NCBI GenBank assembly: GCA_905182735.1
Contig: CAJJCT010000019.1
Location: 41,656 to 105,655, forward strand
Reading direction: 5' to 3'
DNA length: 64,000 nucleotides
DNA from: Candidatus Marivariicella framensis
GTDB lineage: Bacteria; Bacteroidota; Bacteroidia; Flavobacteriales; Flavobacteriaceae
Part shown: piece by piece, positions 9,712-21,342 of the stretch
Numbering within the stretch: the stretch's first letter is position 1
Layout of the letters: each line of letters starts with the position of its first letter
Made by a program: the position numbers and the translations under genes
The notes under the pieces: model-generated
What the model was told of the DNA's origin: nothing
The model's database searches: none
The model's input: only the letters and a program-made list of their open reading frames with translations

Positions 9712-10905
9712 TTATCGTAATACTTCTTGAACTTTAATAGCCGCCTCTTCAAAAGCAGTAGCTGCTATGACGTCAAGTTTTGACTTTTGGATTAAAATTT
9801 TTGCTTGTTCAGCATTGGTTCCTTGCAACCTAACTATTATGGGAACTTTAATTGTATCTCCCATGTTTTTGTAAGCATCAATAATCCCTTGAGCTACTCT
9901 ATCACACCTTACGATTCCCCCAAATATATTCACGAGAATTGCTTTAACTTTTGGGTCTTTAAGTATTAATCGAAAAGCAAGTTCTACTCTTTCAGCATCA
10001 GCTGTTCCTCCTACATCTAAAAAATTAGCAGGAGATCCTCCTGATTGTTTAATTAAATCCATTGTAGCCATTGCTAAACCAGCTCCATTAACCATACAAC
10101 CAACATTTCCGTCTAAATCAACATAACTAAGTCCTGCTTCACTTGCTTCAACTTCAACTGGATTTTCTTCAGCTAAATCTCTAAGATTTTTAAAATCTGG
10201 GTGTCTAAACAAAGAATTATCATCAATACTCACTTTGGCGTCTACAGCTATAATTTTATCATCAGAAGTCTTGAGTACAGGGTTTATTTCAAATAAAGAA
10301 GCGTCAGAGCCAACATAAGCCCTATATAAACTTGTTATGAATTTTATCATTGACTTAAATGCAGCTCCTTCCAAACCTAAATTAAAAGCAACTTTTCTAG
10401 CTTGAAAAGGAAGTAAGCCAAGGGCAGAATCAATTTCTTCATTAAAAATTAAGTGGGGTGTCTTCTCAGCAACCATTTCTATATCCATACCACCTTCAGT
10501 TGAATACATAATCATGTTTTTCCCAGTGGATCTATTAAGAAGAATAGAAACATAAAATTCTTTAGGTTCAGAATTACCTGGATAATAGACGTCTTCAGCT
10601 ATTAAAATTTTATTTACTTTTTTACCCTCCGATGGAGTTTGAGGTGTTATTAGTTGCATACCAATTATACTTTCTGAAATTTCTTTAACTTCTTTAAGTG
10701 ATTTTGCTAGTTTTACACCACCTCCTTTTCCCCGTCCACCTGCATGTATTTGAGCTTTAATAACAAACCATTTGGTGCCTGTAAGATCCGTGAGCTTCTC
10801 TGCTGCTTCAAGAGCGTCATTAGAGTTGTTAGCGACAATACCCTTTTGGATTGCAACTCCGTAGTTTTCTAAAATACTCTTCCCTTGATATTCGTGTAAA
10901 TTCAT
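9712..10905 (-). CDS. sucC: Succinyl-CoA synthetase (ADP-forming) beta subunit
   Basis: MNLHEYQGKSILENYGV, KAQIHAGGRGKGGGVKLA, VNIFGGIVRCDRVAQGI. Confidence 0.97.
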   Translation of the reverse strand: MNLHEYQGKSILENYGVAIQKGIVANNSNDALEAAEKLTDLTGTKWFVIKAQIHAGGRGKGGGVKLAKSLKEVKEISESIIGMQLITPQTPSEGKKVNKILIAEDVYYPGNSEPKEFYVSILLNRSTGKNMIMYSTEGGMDIEMVAEKTPHLIFNEEIDSALGLLPFQARKVAFNLGLEGAAFKSMIKFITSLYRAYVGSDASLFEINPVLKTSDDKIIAVDAKVSIDDNSLFRHPDFKNLRDLAEENPVEVEASEAGLSYVDLDGNVGCMVNGAGLAMATMDLIKQSGGSPANFLDVGGTADAERVELAFRLILKDPKVKAILVNIFGGIVRCDRVAQGIIDAYKNMGDTIKVPIIVRLQGTNAEQAKILIQKSKLDVIAATAFEEAAIKVQEVLR

Positions 10906-11055
10906 AATTTATATAAATAACTTCCTACAAAAATAAAAATCAATATGTTAATCACGTCAATTATTTTATATTTCTTTTTATATAAATTTATCTAACAATT
11001 ATATAATAATCTGGTATATATTATTATTTTTTAATAGGTATTACATTCAACTTAA

Positions 11056-11063
11056 TAAATTTG
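11056..11063 (+). promoter_or_regulatory. -7 promoter element TAAATTTG upstream of lysA
   Basis: TAnnTTTG match, 20 nt before TTG start. Confidence 0.5.
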
Positions 11064-11083
11064 AAAAATTAAATCAAAACTAA

Positions 11084-12295
11084 TTGAAAACACAAGAACT
11101 ACTATCAATATCTAAAGAGTTTGGAAGTCCCATATATATTTATGATGCAAAGAAAATTGAAAATCAATATAATAAGCTAATAAATGCATTTTCCAATATA
11201 CCTAACCTTAGGATTCATTATGCAGTTAAAGCTTTGTCTAATATTTCAATTTTAAAATTCATGAAACATCTTGGATCAGGTATAGATACAGTATCGATTC
11301 AAGAAGTTAAATTAGGAATATTAGCTGGCTTTGAGCCAGACAAAATAATATTCACTCCAAATGGAGTTTCAATAGATGAAATTGAAGCAGTGTCAAAATT
11401 AGGTGTTCAAATTAATATTGATAATTTATCTGTATTAGAACAGTTTGGGACTAAAAACCCAAGAACGCCTGTATGTATTAGAATAAACCCTCATATTAAT
11501 GCAGGTGGGAATTCAAATATTTCAGTTGGGCATATTGATTCAAAATTTGGAATTTCTATTCATCAAATACCTCTTTTATTAAGAATAATAAAAAATACAA
11601 AAATGAATGTTAATGGTATTCACATGCATACCGGAAGTGATATATTAGATATTGAAGTTTTTTTATATGCATCTGAAATATTATTTGAAAATGCCATGAA
11701 TTTTAAAAACCTTGAATTTATTGACTTTGGGAGTGGGTTTAAAGTTCCATATAAGAAGGATGATGTTGAAACAAATATTGAAGAGTTAGGAAAAAAACTA
11801 AGCATAAGGTTTAATGAATTCTGTAAATTATATGGTAAAGAAGTTGACTTAGTATTTGAACCAGGAAAATTTTTAGTAAGTGAATCTGGTTATTTTGTAA
11901 CATCAGTTAATTCTGTAAAACAAACTACTTCAACTGTTTTTGCTCAGATAAATAGTGGATTTAATCATTTTATAAGACCTATGTTTTATAATTCATATCA
12001 TGATATAAAGAACATTTCTAATCCTAAAGGGAAGAAAAGATTTTACTCAGTTGTAGGATATATATGCGAAACAGATACTTTTGCTAATAATAGAGAGATT
12101 GAAGAAATTTCTGAAGGAGATCTTCTTGCGTTTAAAAATGCAGGTGCTTATTCTTTTGCTATGTCAAACAATTACAACTCACGTTTAAAACCTGCAGAAG
12201 TTTTATGGTACAAAAACAAAGCACTACTGATAAGGCATAAAGAAGATTTTAAAGACATATTAAATAAACAAATTGAATTAGATTTTAATTTATAG
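11084..12295 (+). CDS. lysA: Diaminopimelate decarboxylase, TTG start
   Basis: IHYAVKALSNISILKFMKHLGSGIDTVSIQE (PLP Lys), GSGFKVPY, EPGKFLVSESG; in-frame TAA (11081-11083) directly precedes the TTG. Confidence 0.93.
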   Translation: MKTQELLSISKEFGSPIYIYDAKKIENQYNKLINAFSNIPNLRIHYAVKALSNISILKFMKHLGSGIDTVSIQEVKLGILAGFEPDKIIFTPNGVSIDEIEAVSKLGVQINIDNLSVLEQFGTKNPRTPVCIRINPHINAGGNSNISVGHIDSKFGISIHQIPLLLRIIKNTKMNVNGIHMHTGSDILDIEVFLYASEILFENAMNFKNLEFIDFGSGFKVPYKKDDVETNIEELGKKLSIRFNEFCKLYGKEVDLVFEPGKFLVSESGYFVTSVNSVKQTTSTVFAQINSGFNHFIRPMFYNSYHDIKNISNPKGKKRFYSVVGYICETDTFANNREIEEISEGDLLAFKNAGAYSFAMSNNYNSRLKPAEVLWYKNKALLIRHKEDFKDILNKQIELDFNL

Positions 12296-13234
12296 TTTAT
12301 ATGCAGAGATTGTAAATAATGCTTCATTAAAATCTTTTATTATATCCACTATAATTTTTGACACAGGCTTAATTTCATTTATTTGAGATGAAACTTGTCC
12401 AATTTCTAATTCACCTTGATCTATATCACCTTCAAACATTCCTTTTTTTGCTCTTCCTTTTCCTAAATGTTTGTATAAGACATCAGAAGATGATCCTTTG
12501 GAATAAAGTTCAAGAATTTCTTCATAAAATTTATTTTTCATCATTCTTACAGGAGTTAATTCTTTAAGAGTTAACACTGTACTTCCTTGGCCAGCTGAAA
12601 CTATAGCTTTTTTAAAATTAATATGTGATGAAGCTTCAATCGAAGCAACAAACCTTGAGCCAATCTGAACTCCATCCGCACCTAAACAAATAGCTGCAGC
12701 CATTGATTTTCCGGAACCAATTCCTCCTGCAGAAATTAAAGGCAAATTAATTGCTTCTTTTATTAATGGAATTAAAACCATTGTAGTTGTTTCCTCACGA
12801 CCATTATGACCCCCAGCTTCAAAACCTTCAGCCACAATTGCGTCTACTCCAGCATTTTCTGCTTTAATTGCAAATTTCACAGAACTAACTACATGAACTA
12901 CTATGCATCCAGCATTTTTCAATTTGGAAGTCCAGATACTGGGGTTTCCTGCAGATGTAAAAACAATTGATATTTTTTGATCAATCAAAATTTTCATTAT
13001 TTTATCCATTTCCGGATAAAGAAGAGGAACATTTACTCCAAAAGGTTTAGATGTAGCTTTTTTACACTTTAAAATATGTTCTTCAAGATTTTCTGGACGC
13101 ATAGAGCCTGCTCCAATTAGCCCTAGCCCACCTGCATTGCTAACTGCTGATGCTAATTTCCAACCACTAGCCCAAACCATTCCTCCTTGAATTATGGGAT
13201 ACCTAATATTAAATAAAGATGTTATTTTTTTCAT
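12290..13234 (-). CDS. Nitronate monooxygenase / FabK-like FMN oxidoreductase
   Basis: FNIRYPIIQGGMVWASGWKLASAVSNAGGLGLIG, VAEGFEAGGHNGREETTTMVLIP, ICLGADGVQIGSRFVA. Confidence 0.88.
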   Translation of the reverse strand: MKKITSLFNIRYPIIQGGMVWASGWKLASAVSNAGGLGLIGAGSMRPENLEEHILKCKKATSKPFGVNVPLLYPEMDKIMKILIDQKISIVFTSAGNPSIWTSKLKNAGCIVVHVVSSVKFAIKAENAGVDAIVAEGFEAGGHNGREETTTMVLIPLIKEAINLPLISAGGIGSGKSMAAAICLGADGVQIGSRFVASIEASSHINFKKAIVSAGQGSTVLTLKELTPVRMMKNKFYEEILELYSKGSSSDVLYKHLGKGRAKKGMFEGDIDQGELEIGQVSSQINEIKPVSKIIVDIIKDFNEALFTISAYKL

Positions 13235-14430
13235 TATTCTAATATAGTTCCAGAACCAATAAGTTCCTTTTTAATATACCATGCAACAAATTGACCAGGA
13301 GTTACAGCAGATTGAGGTTCGTCAAAAAAAACATATAAGTAATCCTTTTTTTGTAAAAGTTTTGCTTTAGATAATGGTTGTCTATATCTAATTCTAGCTT
13401 CAACTGCCATAGTTTGTCCTTCTATTAAACTTAAATCTTCACGAATCCAATGGATTTGATCCAAAGAAACTCGTAAAGCTTTTCTATATAATCCAGGATG
13501 TAAATTACCTTCACCAACATAAATTATATTCTCTTCAACATCAGTTCCAATAACAAAAAGAGGGTTTTTTGTTCCTCCTATAGCTAAACCTTTTCTTTGT
13601 CCAATAGTGTAATAATGAGCCCCATGGTGAACTCCAACTTTTTTTCCATCATTCAAATTATATTGGTAAGGGACTGACATACTCTCATCGAATTCCAAAT
13701 TATTTAAATTTTTCAAATTGTGACTTTTAAAAGTGTCTAAAGAATCAGGAATTTGAATAACATCTCCTTTAAAAGGTTTTAATTTTTGTTTTAAAAAATC
13801 AGGAAGTTTGACTTTTCCAATGAAACATAATCCTTGAGAATCTTTTTTTTCTGCAGTAACAAAACCTTCAGACTTGGCTATTTTTCGAACTTCATCTTTT
13901 TTTAAATGTCCGATAGGAAAAAGAGCTTTTTTAAGTTGATATTGATTGAGTTGACATAAAAAATATGATTGATCTTTATTAGTATCATTCCCCTCAAATA
14001 ATTGAAAAATCGTTTCATTACCTTTTTGTATTTGTTTTTTTTGACAATAGTGTCCAGTAGCAATAAAGTCAGCGCCAAGAGACAAAGCAATGTCTAAGAA
14101 TAAATCAAATTTAATTTCTCTATTGCATAAAACATCTGGATTAGGAGTTCTTCCTCTTGAATATTCATCAAACATATAATCTACTATTCGCTCCTTGTAT
14201 TCTTTACTTAGATCTACTGTTTGAAATGGTATACCTAGCTTTTGTGAAACCATAACAGCATCATAACTATCTTCAAGCCATGGACATTCATTAGAAATAG
14301 TAACATCCTCATTATGCCAATTTTTCATAAAGATGCTTATAACTTCGTATCCTTCTTTCTTAAGAAGGTGTGCAGCAACACTTGAATCTACACCACCTGA
14401 AAGTCCCAAAACAACCCTTTTACTTTTCAT
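13234..14430 (-). CDS. mnmA: tRNA-specific 2-thiouridylase
   Basis: [54 protein letters not shown] extends to 14445 but -7 motif at 14435-14442 argues for ATG at 14430. Confidence 0.95.
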   Translation of the reverse strand: MKSKRVVLGLSGGVDSSVAAHLLKKEGYEVISIFMKNWHNEDVTISNECPWLEDSYDAVMVSQKLGIPFQTVDLSKEYKERIVDYMFDEYSRGRTPNPDVLCNREIKFDLFLDIALSLGADFIATGHYCQKKQIQKGNETIFQLFEGNDTNKDQSYFLCQLNQYQLKKALFPIGHLKKDEVRKIAKSEGFVTAEKKDSQGLCFIGKVKLPDFLKQKLKPFKGDVIQIPDSLDTFKSHNLKNLNNLEFDESMSVPYQYNLNDGKKVGVHHGAHYYTIGQRKGLAIGGTKNPLFVIGTDVEENIIYVGEGNLHPGLYRKALRVSLDQIHWIREDLSLIEGQTMAVEARIRYRQPLSKAKLLQKKDYLYVFFDEPQSAVTPGQFVAWYIKKELIGSGTILE

Positions 14431-14434
14431 AACA

Positions 14435-14442
14435 CAAAGGTA
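14435..14442 (-). promoter_or_regulatory. -7 promoter element TACCTTTG directly 5' of mnmA ATG
   Basis: CAAAGGTA on + strand = TACCTTTG on - strand, 4 nt from ATG. Confidence 0.55.
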
Positions 14443-14479
14443 CAATTAAGCATGAGAAAATTGAAATCAGTTTTTCAAA

Positions 14480-16315
14480 CTACTTACGTCCTTGTTGGTT
14501 TATTTTTTTTTGGGCTTCAGCTGCCTCCATAGCCTTTTGAAATTTTTGAGTAAAACCACCAACTTTTCTTGGTTTCTTTTTGTTTTCAGCAATTTGAGCC
14601 TTTATATTATCTTCTTTGATTATGAAATTCTTTATGACTAACATTAACAAAATGGTAAGTGTATTTGATATGAAGTAATATAAGCTCAGACCACTAGCAT
14701 AATTATTAAAAAATAGCAACATCATCAGTGGCATCATATAAATAATAAATTTCATATTGGGCATTCCTTCTTGCTGAGGCATTGCCTGCTGTCCTGTAGT
14801 CATCAGTGTATAAACAAAAATTGCTGCTGATGCCAATATTGGAAAAAGGCTGATATGATCACCATAGAAAGGAATTGAAAATGGAAGTTCAAAAATTGAA
14901 TCATATGAAGATAGATCATCGGCCCAGAGAAAACTTTTTTGCCTAAGTTCAAAAGCTACTGGAAAAAAAGAAAACAATGCATAGAAAATAGGGACTTGTA
15001 TAAGTGCAGGAATACATCCAGACATTGGATTAACTCCAGCTTTACCATATAAACTCATAGTCTCTTGTTGTTTTTTTACAGCATCATTTTTGTGTTTTTT
15101 TGTAATTTCTTCAATTTCGGGTTTTAATACCTTCATCTTAATTTGAGAAACATAGGATTTGTAAACAACTGGAGACATTACTAATCTAACAATAATAGTT
15201 AAAACTATAATTGCAATTCCATATGGTAAAAATGTTGCTAGCCAAGCAAAAAGTGGAAGAAAAATAAATCTATTTATCCATCCGAAAATACCCCATCCTA
15301 AAGGAATAGAAGTCTCAAGTGAATCTCCATAAGATTTTAAAATTTGATAATCCGTTGGGCCAAAATAAAAATTCATATTTGAGAGTATCTCTCCTCTCTC
15401 TTTCCCTAATTTAAAGGAACTAGTAAGCTCTTTTGTAAATCTATTATCTAAGGTTTCGTCAACTGTAAGATCTTTTGATTTAAATGACACTTCGTCCATT
15501 AAAATATCAGGTATTAAAATTGAACTGAAAAAATGTTGTCTGTATGATATCCATCGAACTTTGTTTTCAATTTCTTCATCTTCCCCCGAAAGTGATAGAT
15601 TGTCAACTTTATCTTCTTCGTAAGAATATGTCAACTGAGTGTACCTACTTTCATAATCAATGCTTTTAGAGTTCCTGAATAAATTTGTCTGCCAACTCAA
15701 AATAACATCTTCATCAGCCAAAATATTTTCAAGTCCTTCTGACCTAATCTCAAAACCTAATTTATATCCATCATTTGGAAGTGTATATCTAAACTCTAAA
15801 AATTGATAATCTGAAATATTTGCTCTAAAAATAATTGATTGACTTCCTTTATTTTTTTCATTTTTAATATTGTTAAAATATATATCCTTAGTATCTATTA
15901 ACAATCCTAAACGACTTTTTAAACTTGTGTTTATTAAATGATTGTTTTCAGAAACAAGATTGAGAGGCTTCTCTAGGTGATTTGAAAAATCTTTCAAATT
16001 AACAAGTGTTAGGTTTGCACCTTTAGAGCTTATTTTTATTTTTAAATTTTTATTTTCTAAAACTAGATCTTCATTTTCTTTAGGCTCTAACCATTTAGAA
16101 AAAATGCCATATGTTAGATTTATTTCATCATTTTTGGATGAATTATTAAATTCATTGATCTTTGGAGACGATTTGGTTTCTGAAACATCTACTGACTCTG
16201 TAATATTGGGATTTGAAATATTAGTGTTTTCAGTGCGAAAAAGCATCCAAGTCAATATCAACGCAATTAATATAATTCCAATAAATTTATATGGATCAAA
16301 TTGTTGTTCTTCCAT
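14480..16315 (-). CDS. yidC: Membrane protein insertase
   Basis: LPYGIAIIVLTIIVRLVMSPVVYKSYVSQIKMKVLKPEIEEI, GVNPMSGCIPALIQVPIFYALFSFFP. Confidence 0.96.
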   Translation of the reverse strand: MEEQQFDPYKFIGIILIALILTWMLFRTENTNISNPNITESVDVSETKSSPKINEFNNSSKNDEINLTYGIFSKWLEPKENEDLVLENKNLKIKISSKGANLTLVNLKDFSNHLEKPLNLVSENNHLINTSLKSRLGLLIDTKDIYFNNIKNEKNKGSQSIIFRANISDYQFLEFRYTLPNDGYKLGFEIRSEGLENILADEDVILSWQTNLFRNSKSIDYESRYTQLTYSYEEDKVDNLSLSGEDEEIENKVRWISYRQHFFSSILIPDILMDEVSFKSKDLTVDETLDNRFTKELTSSFKLGKERGEILSNMNFYFGPTDYQILKSYGDSLETSIPLGWGIFGWINRFIFLPLFAWLATFLPYGIAIIVLTIIVRLVMSPVVYKSYVSQIKMKVLKPEIEEITKKHKNDAVKKQQETMSLYGKAGVNPMSGCIPALIQVPIFYALFSFFPVAFELRQKSFLWADDLSSYDSIFELPFSIPFYGDHISLFPILASAAIFVYTLMTTGQQAMPQQEGMPNMKFIIYMMPLMMLLFFNNYASGLSLYYFISNTLTILLMLVIKNFIIKEDNIKAQIAENKKKPRKVGGFTQKFQKAMEAAEAQKKINQQGRK

Positions 16316-17986
<1,671 letters not shown>

Positions 17987-18003
17987 TTAAAGCTAAAATT
18001 ATA

Positions 18004-19740
18004 TTATTTATTTATTTCTAAAACATCATATTGCTTATGTTGCAATAAGTAATATCCGTGATTTATATAAGCTCCTCCTATTAAAGGAACGTAATTAAAC
18101 TTATTGTTTACATACTCTGTTTCTCCTATTTTAGTGCTAGAGTATAAGTCGTTTTGAGTAGCAATTCTTAATATTAAATCGTAAACTAAATCAAATGCTC
18201 TTACTGATGTTTTATTTGGCGGAATACCAAAACGATTCACAAATTCATCAATCAAATTTGAATCCTCTATCTTTCTTGGATAATAATCTGACATGTATGT
18301 AAACATAAGGTCTCCAAACAACGTGTTTGAAAGATTAGAGTCTTCATATGAAGGCCCATGATATGTTGTAAAAAGTGTAATTTTTTTCTCATCACTGAGC
18401 TGAGAACGAATTTGAGAAGTAGCACTAGAAATCAATGAAAATTTTTCTGTTTCTAAAATTACTTTATTTGGAAGAGTATCCACAATTAGTGAGTCTACTA
18501 AGTCCGGTAATAAAAAATTTCCAAATTCAGGTCTTAACTTAACCGCACTCGGGAATAAAAGATTAAGCTCTCTCTCTATTTTTCTGTTTACAGAGTCAGA
18601 AACAATCAAAATATTGTCATCTTCATTTATAATGTTTAGTAAATACTCCTTCATTTCAGTTCGAATAAATGATTTAGGGGTAATACTTTGAAAAACTCCT
18701 TTTCTCATTACAACTGGGTTTGAAGATAATGGAGCTACCTTAGGAACGTCTTCTAACTTCTTATTTAAGGATAGGAAATTAAAGTTTTTAGGTAACATTG
18801 GTCCTATTATAACATCTATTATTGTTGGATCAAGAATGTCAATCTGTCTTTGAATTTCACTTTTTTTATTTTGAGTATCAAATATTTTTGCATTTATATC
18901 TATTCCAATATTCTTTGCTTTTTCCATTGCCAAAATTGATCCAGAATAAAAATCTAAGGCAATTGAGGTCAGAGTTCGTCTTTTTAAATATCTAACTGTT
19001 TTATCTAAAGAATCAAATTCAATGACTGATGTTTTAAATGGAAGAAAATAAACAAGATTAATTTTTTTTCTTATAAAAACAGAATCTAGAAGTCTAGTTT
19101 TTTCAGTAAGAAGAAGGTCCTTATCTACATTTAATTTTATAGAAGAAGTTTTAGGTAATTTTAAAATCATGCCTTTTTTTAATCCTTCATCAATAACTAA
19201 AGGATTAAGAGAGTCTATAGTAGGTTTGTCAAATCCAGTTTTAACTTTAACCCTGTAATATCCTTCTTTAGGTTTTATTTTGTAATAATAAAAATCTGGT
19301 TCTATAACTTTTATTTCTTCATCTGACTTAACTGGCACCTTTATAAATTGGCCAAACTTAAGACCTTCTTTTATCTTTGGATTTAATTCATTTAGCTCAT
19401 CAATAGTTAAACCATAAGTATACGCAATTCTCCATTTGGTGTCTTTGGGTTTAACTAAGTATGTTGCTGTTTTTTTAGATGGTTCTTTTTCAATCTCAAC
19501 TTTAGCATAAACAGGTATTCTTAGTTGCATTCTTCTTCTTAATCCCCTTTTACTAATTCTCGGATTATAGTTTTCAATTTGACTTTCACTTATATTATAC
19601 TTTTTTGTAAGATTAAAAATATTATCTCCTTTTTTAACTTTATGAATTATAAATTTTTCAGGTGTTAAATCATCTTGACCATATCCAAATTGGACAGACA
19701 GTATTAGAAATATTAATGTAATTTTAATTCTATAATTCAT
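18004..19740 (-). CDS. LysM-repeat protein fused to a periplasmic-binding (PBP1-like) domain
   Basis: Signal peptide; three LysM-like units (HKVKKGDNIFNLTKKYNISESQIENYNP; YLVKPKDTKWRIAYTYGLTIDELNELNP; YRVKVKTGFDKPTIDSLNP) then type-1 binding-protein-like region. Confidence 0.82.
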   Translation of the reverse strand: MNYRIKITLIFLILSVQFGYGQDDLTPEKFIIHKVKKGDNIFNLTKKYNISESQIENYNPRISKRGLRRRMQLRIPVYAKVEIEKEPSKKTATYLVKPKDTKWRIAYTYGLTIDELNELNPKIKEGLKFGQFIKVPVKSDEEIKVIEPDFYYYKIKPKEGYYRVKVKTGFDKPTIDSLNPLVIDEGLKKGMILKLPKTSSIKLNVDKDLLLTEKTRLLDSVFIRKKINLVYFLPFKTSVIEFDSLDKTVRYLKRRTLTSIALDFYSGSILAMEKAKNIGIDINAKIFDTQNKKSEIQRQIDILDPTIIDVIIGPMLPKNFNFLSLNKKLEDVPKVAPLSSNPVVMRKGVFQSITPKSFIRTEMKEYLLNIINEDDNILIVSDSVNRKIERELNLLFPSAVKLRPEFGNFLLPDLVDSLIVDTLPNKVILETEKFSLISSATSQIRSQLSDEKKITLFTTYHGPSYEDSNLSNTLFGDLMFTYMSDYYPRKIEDSNLIDEFVNRFGIPPNKTSVRAFDLVYDLILRIATQNDLYSSTKIGETEYVNNKFNYVPLIGGAYINHGYYLLQHKQYDVLEINK

Positions 19741-19753
19741 AATGCAATGACAA

Positions 19754-21283
19754 CTATTCCCACTCTATTGTGGCTGGAGGCTTGGAGCTAATGTCATAAA
19801 CCACTCTATTTACTCCTGGGACCTTATTTATTATTTCATTTGATATTTTTTGTAAAAAGTCATACGGAAGATCTACCCAATCAGCAGTCATTCCGTCGGT
19901 AGACTGAACGGCTCGCAATGCTACACATTTTTCATAAGTTCTCTCATCACCCATTACTCCTACACTATTCACAGGAAGAAGAATTGCTCCAGCTTGCCAT
20001 ATGGAATCATATAAGTTCCAATTCTTTAACCCTTCAATAAAAATTGAATCAACTTCTTGTAAGATTTTCACTTTCTTAGGTGTGATTTCTCCCAAAATTC
20101 TAATCGCTAAACCAGGCCCAGGAAAAGGGTGTCTTCCTAGAATTTTGGGATTAATCCCTAAACTATGACCTACTCTTCGAACTTCATCTTTAAATAGCAT
20201 TCTCAAAGGTTCAACTATCTTTAATTTCATGAAATCAGGTAGACCACCAACATTGTGATGAGATTTAATTGTTACTGAAGGTCCATTGACTGAAATTGAT
20301 TCAATTACATCTGGGTATATGGTTCCTTGAGCAAGCCAGGAAGCTCCGTTTATTTGTTTGGCTTCATCATTAAAAACATCAATAAATGTATTGCCAATAA
20401 TTTTTCGTTTTGATTCAGGGTCCGATTCACCCTTCAAGTTATTTAAAAATAATTCTGAAGAGTCAACTCCTTTTACATTAAGCCCCATACCCTTATATTG
20501 GTTAAGAACTGAATCAAACTCATCTTTTCTTAGAAGGCCATTATTAACAAAAACACAGATTAATTGATCACCAATTGATTTATTTAATAAGACTGCTGCA
20601 ACTGTAGAGTCTACACCTCCAGAAAGGCCTAAAATAACCTTTTCATTTCCTATTTGATTTTTTAATTTACTTATTGTCATTTCGACAAAAGAATCAGGTG
20701 TCCAATCTTGTTTAATTTTTGAAATTTTTATCAAAAAATTCTCTAACATCTTTGAACCATCAGAAGAGTGATATACTTCTGGATGAAATTGAATTCCATA
20801 AGTATCTTCCCCTTTAATCTCAAAAGCTGCATTTTTAACATCTGAAGTACTGGAAATGATTCTTGCGCCATGAGGAAGATTATTAATGGTGTCACCATGG
20901 CTCATCCAAACTTGACTATTGTCAGGAATATCATTAAAAAACATAGATTTTGAATCTATACTTTTTAAGTTTGCACGACCATACTCTCTTGATTTGGAGG
21001 GACTAACTTTACCACCAAAAAAGTGTGCTAAATACTGTGCTCCATAGCAAATACCTAATAAAGGGATTTTACCTTTTACTAAAGAAAGGTCAATATGAGG
21101 GGGATGTTCATTTCTAACTGAATAAGGTGATCCAGATAAAATTATTGCTTTGTATACAGAATAGTCTTTGGGTGGGTTGTTGTATGGAAATATTTCACAA
21201 TAAATAAAGAGTTCTCTTACCCTTCTGGCAATTAATTGTGTGTATTGAGATCCGAAATCAAGAATTAGAACTTTGTCTTGCAT
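19754..21283 (-). CDS. guaA: GMP synthase (glutamine-hydrolysing)
   Basis: [57 protein letters not shown]-term [16 protein letters not shown] at 21283 preferred over TTG 21289. Confidence 0.97.
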   Translation of the reverse strand: MQDKVLILDFGSQYTQLIARRVRELFIYCEIFPYNNPPKDYSVYKAIILSGSPYSVRNEHPPHIDLSLVKGKIPLLGICYGAQYLAHFFGGKVSPSKSREYGRANLKSIDSKSMFFNDIPDNSQVWMSHGDTINNLPHGARIISSTSDVKNAAFEIKGEDTYGIQFHPEVYHSSDGSKMLENFLIKISKIKQDWTPDSFVEMTISKLKNQIGNEKVILGLSGGVDSTVAAVLLNKSIGDQLICVFVNNGLLRKDEFDSVLNQYKGMGLNVKGVDSSELFLNNLKGESDPESKRKIIGNTFIDVFNDEAKQINGASWLAQGTIYPDVIESISVNGPSVTIKSHHNVGGLPDFMKLKIVEPLRMLFKDEVRRVGHSLGINPKILGRHPFPGPGLAIRILGEITPKKVKILQEVDSIFIEGLKNWNLYDSIWQAGAILLPVNSVGVMGDERTYEKCVALRAVQSTDGMTADWVDLPYDFLQKISNEIINKVPGVNRVVYDISSKPPATIEWE

Positions 21284-21286
21284 AAG

Positions 21287-21294
21287 CAAAAATA
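21287..21294 (-). promoter_or_regulatory. -7 promoter element TATTTTTG directly 5' of guaA ATG
   Basis: TAnnTTTG match 3 nt from ATG. Confidence 0.5.
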
Positions 21295-21342
21295 CAATTA
21301 TTTATTAGGGCGGAAATTTAAAATTGGACTATTTTTTTGGTT

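Noticed and set aside
9315-9752. 145-aa ORF antisense to the 3' end of uvrB
   Set aside because: Fully overlaps a confident CDS, low-complexity Leu/Phe/Ser composition, no recognisable family.
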